Assembly: GCA_010094045.1 (NCBI GenBank)
Contig: ML986730.1
Location: 36,127-58,074, forward strand
Reading direction: 5' to 3'
DNA from: Lojkania enalia
Lineage: Eukaryota; Ascomycota; Dothideomycetes; Pleosporales
Length of the DNA: 21,948 bases
Shown here: piece by piece, positions 19,999 to 21,948 of the stretch
Layout: every line of letters begins with the position of its first letter
Numbering within the stretch: the first letter of the stretch is position 1
Notes under the pieces: model-generated
Told to the model about the DNA's origin: nothing
Databases searched by the model: none
What the model saw: only the letters and a program-made list of their open reading frames with translations
Translations under genes and position numbers: made by a program

Positions 19999-20176
19999 AA
20001 TTTATACTATTATCTAATACTATACTATTATTATTACTATTATTACTATTACTACTATAGATAATCTATATAGCTTAAGCTTCTTTATAAGTAATAATAT
20101 AGAGAAAGTAGTAGATAAATTTAATAATATAGCTAATATATACTACCTAACTTTTAAAGTTCTATAGTTAAACGAG
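19999..20176 (-). pseudogene. OrsD-RecQ array, copy 6 (small fragment)
   Basis: Matches about 17850-18020 of copy 4, mainly the Ser/Asn linker and the sequence just upstream of it in the gene (NPKS...). It joins copy 5 at AAAATAA|TTTATACTATT, where the homology jumps about 550 bp within the repeat, marking a deletion or recombination junction. Its right end is cut by the LTR at 20177, just after GTTAAACGAG. Confidence 0.8.
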
Positions 20177-20537
20177 TATAATAGTATAGGTAAGATAATA
20201 GGTCCGAATATAGTACGAATCTACTTAGAGGTATATAAGAGTATGTAGGGGTTTAGAGACCTAAGAATTCTATTAACACTTATAGGCCTTATATAAAAGG
20301 ATATAGAAGAACTATTAAGCTACTTATAAGGGAGTATACAACTATATACGGAAGGAAAAAGAGGTGGAGCTGGGGGTAGAATAAGATAAGTAAAAAGCTT
20401 TAAGATAAGGTTATATATAAAGCTTTTCGTAAAACGATTTCTTCGTATTATTATACTACTCCCCTCTTTATAGGCTGATAGTCCCTATCTATACTAGTTT
20501 AGGAGGGAATTAGAACTATTATAAATAGGTTCTAATA

Positions 20538-20553
20538 TAAAGAAATTTCTTTA
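20538..20553. repeat. 16-bp palindrome in LTR R1
   Basis: TAAAGAAATTTCTTTA, identical to 1327-1342 and 21777-21792. Confidence 0.5.
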
Positions 20554-20938
20554 AGGTATTTATTAGTAAGGGTTAATATATATAGTTACTTATAGAGATG
20601 CGTTTAAATATTAACATAATATTAAGTAAGGTTTTTATAGTAAGTATAATTAACCTATATATTAGCTAGTAACTACTATTATAATAGTTTATTAATATTG
20701 CAATTTCGTCGCATATAATAACAAGTATTTACTAGTCTTAATATATCGCTAAGTTACTATTAACTAAGCTTTCTTAACTAAATAACAACTTCTACTCTAT
20801 ACGTATTATTACGTATCTCTAGAACCGTTAATTATTAAAGTATTACTAATACCTCTTAGAAAAAATTAATTAATATACTACTCTACCTACCTTTTAAAGC
20901 CTCTTTAAAGGTCTTTTAGGTTATCTACCTTTAGGCTA

Positions 20939-20965
20939 TATATATACTCACCCGCGGGTAGTATA
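20939..20965. repeat. GC-centred palindrome in LTR R1
   Basis: TATATACTCACCCGCGGGTA followed by GTATATA is a near-perfect 27-base palindrome with an ACCCGCGGGT core. In the left LTR (about 913-943) the same place reads ACTACCTACAGGCGAG, with the symmetry partly lost. Its role is unknown. Confidence 0.5.
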
Positions 20966-21415
20966 TAAAATTTACCTTTTAGTCTCTAAGATTAAAAAAA
21001 TGCGAGTATTATATCTTATAAAATAAAAAGTACAACCCTATATAAATCACATCTAATATTAGTAGAGTACTTACTACTAATATACTTATAGATCCCCTCC
21101 TACTATAAGGAGGAGTTTCTAGTCTTCTAGGGCTATCTTAAACTATAGATAGTAGCCTAATATATAGAAGATAAGAAGGATAAAAAAGTAGCTTTTAAGG
21201 TTATTTTAGAATCTACTTATAGCCTAGCGCTTATAGCCTAGGTTATAAAGAGTTAGGAAACTAGCCTTTTTAAGGCTAGTATCTAAATAGCTTTATTCTA
21301 CTAGAGTACTAAGTTACTCTATTAGGTTTCAGCTCTAAAAACTCTAGTATCTAGCCTTTAAACTAATATTACAGCGCTTTTAGGCGGCTAAAGTTAAAGT
21401 AGAGGAGGTTTAGGG

Positions 21416-21948
21416 TGTAACAGTATAGGTAAGATAATAGGTCTAAATACAGCACGAATCTACTTAGAGGTATATAGGAGTATATAGGGGATTAGAAACC
21501 TAAGAATTCTATTAACACTTATAGGCCTTATACGAAAGGATATAGAAGAACTATTAAGCTACTTATAAGAGAGTATATAACTATATACAGAAGGGAAAAG
21601 GAGTAGAATTAAGGATAGAATACGATAAGCGAAAAGCTTTAGAATAAAGTTATATATAAAGCTTTTTGTAAAACGATTTCTTTATATTATTATACTACCC
21701 CCCTTCTTATAGGTTAATAGTCCCTATCTACACTAGTTCGGGAGGGAATTGGGGCTATTATAGATAGGTTCTAGTATAAAGAAATTTCTTTAAGGAGGTA
21801 TTTACTAGTAAGAACTAATATACGCGGTTACCTATAGAGATATATTTATTAACATAATATTAAGTAAGATTTTTATAGTAAGTATAATTAACCTATATAT
21901 TAGCTAGTAACTACTATTATAATAGTTTATTAATATTGCAATTTCGTC
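21416..21948 (-). repeat. LTR copy R2 (partial, runs off the window)
   Basis: A direct repeat of 20177-20710, beginning TGTAACAGTATAGG, where R1 has TATAATAGTATAGG. It is the least RIP-altered end of the family in this window (TGTAACA intact). It shares the seven bases TGTAACA (21416-21422) with the start of R1, so the two LTRs are joined head to tail. The remaining part lies beyond the window end. Confidence 0.82.
21777..21792. repeat. 16-bp palindrome in LTR R2
   Basis: TAAAGAAATTTCTTTA, third identical copy. It is followed by AAGGAGGTATT, where R1 has AAGGTATT: a small indel between the two LTRs. Confidence 0.5.

Larger units (their letters stand above)
20177..21422 (-). repeat. LTR copy R1 (inverted relative to the left LTR)
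   Basis: Reverse complement of 463-1702 over its whole length, and direct repeat of 21416-21948. The plus-strand left end is TATAATAG, the RIP form of TGTAACAG found at 21416. On the minus strand it reads TGTTACACCCTAAACC... to CTATTATA, so it has TG...CA-type ends. No pol sequence adjoins it in the window. It lies between array copy 6 and a second copy of itself. No open reading frame of interest is seen inside. This 1.25-kb stretch holds only the LTR, including the heat-shock-like palindrome and a GC-rich palindrome. Confidence 0.82.

Noticed and set aside
1703..20176. LINE-type 5'-truncated retrotransposon copies in tandem
   Set aside because: The fixed border lies upstream of the gene rather than at its 3' end, no reverse transcriptase or poly-A tail is seen, and the coding sequence shows OrsD and RecQ motifs.
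21405..21425. TTAGGG at the LTR-LTR junction as a telomere remnant
   Set aside because: It is a single hexamer without neighbouring repeats, and it is explained by the LTR sequence. The G-runs in the leaders are also not TTAGGG arrays.
1..21948. Short open reading frames on both strands
   Set aside because: All open stretches are short, lack plausible starts, or are shadows of the RIP-mutated gag-pol, transposase and OrsD-RecQ frames. None showed an independent domain.
1..21948. Mitochondrial or AT-rich bacterial DNA
   Set aside because: The AT bias is specific to loss of CpA/TpG, and the content is fungal-type chromoviruses, a Fot element and OrsD-RecQ repeats. No mitochondrial or bacterial gene is visible.
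1..21948. tRNA or rRNA genes
   Set aside because: No cloverleaf with intact A and B box sequences and no rRNA core sequence was recognised.

Overview
The window reads as a heavily RIP-mutated (repeat-induced point mutation) repeat block from a filamentous ascomycete (Pezizomycotina). CpA and TpG are almost absent over the full length and are replaced by TpA. ATG codons have nearly vanished, glutamine and tryptophan codons have become TAA or TAG, and copies of the same repeat differ almost only by transitions. I see no intact protein-coding gene and no tRNA or rRNA. Every recognisable coding stretch is the remnant of a mobile or repeat-borne gene, so the features below are pseudogenes, repeats and insertion structures.

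Layout, left to right. Positions 1-340 hold the chromodomain end of the pol gene of a Ty3/Gypsy chromovirus, followed by its roughly 1.3 kb LTR (401-1702). Positions 1703-20176 are a head-to-tail array of six copies of one repeat. Its gene lies on the minus strand and encodes an OrsD-type (formerly DUF3505) zinc-finger protein fused to a RecQ-like helicase, the architecture of fungal telomere-linked helicases. Copies: 1 (1703-3205), 2 (3204-4362), 3 (4363-13751), 4 (13752-19163), 5 (19164-about 19998) and 6 (about 19999-20176). Copies 3 and 4 are full units of about 3.9 kb once later insertions are subtracted. The others are truncated. Copy 3 is interrupted by a complete but dead chromovirus (8056-13532, 202-bp LTRs, ACGGG-type target duplication). 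Copy 4 is interrupted by a Fot1/pogo-type DNA transposon (14488-15993, 42-bp inverted repeats, TA duplication) that lands inside the helicase Walker A codons. The right edge (20177-21948) carries two copies of the same LTR family as the left edge, in inverted orientation and in direct tandem.

History as inferred: the helicase repeat was amplified in tandem, the Fot element and the chromovirus then each entered a single copy, another chromovirus family landed at both edges, and RIP mutated all of it. The reading frame of the helicase gene is preserved over about 1190 codons in both full copies despite the stop codons, so a two-copy comparison recovers its domains. The most notable points are the shared upstream border of all array copies combined with different downstream break points, the loss of helicase motif VI in both full units, and a palindrome plus a G-tract/C-tract hairpin kept in every upstream leader. 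A subtelomeric origin is plausible from the gene family but is not shown by telomere repeats here.
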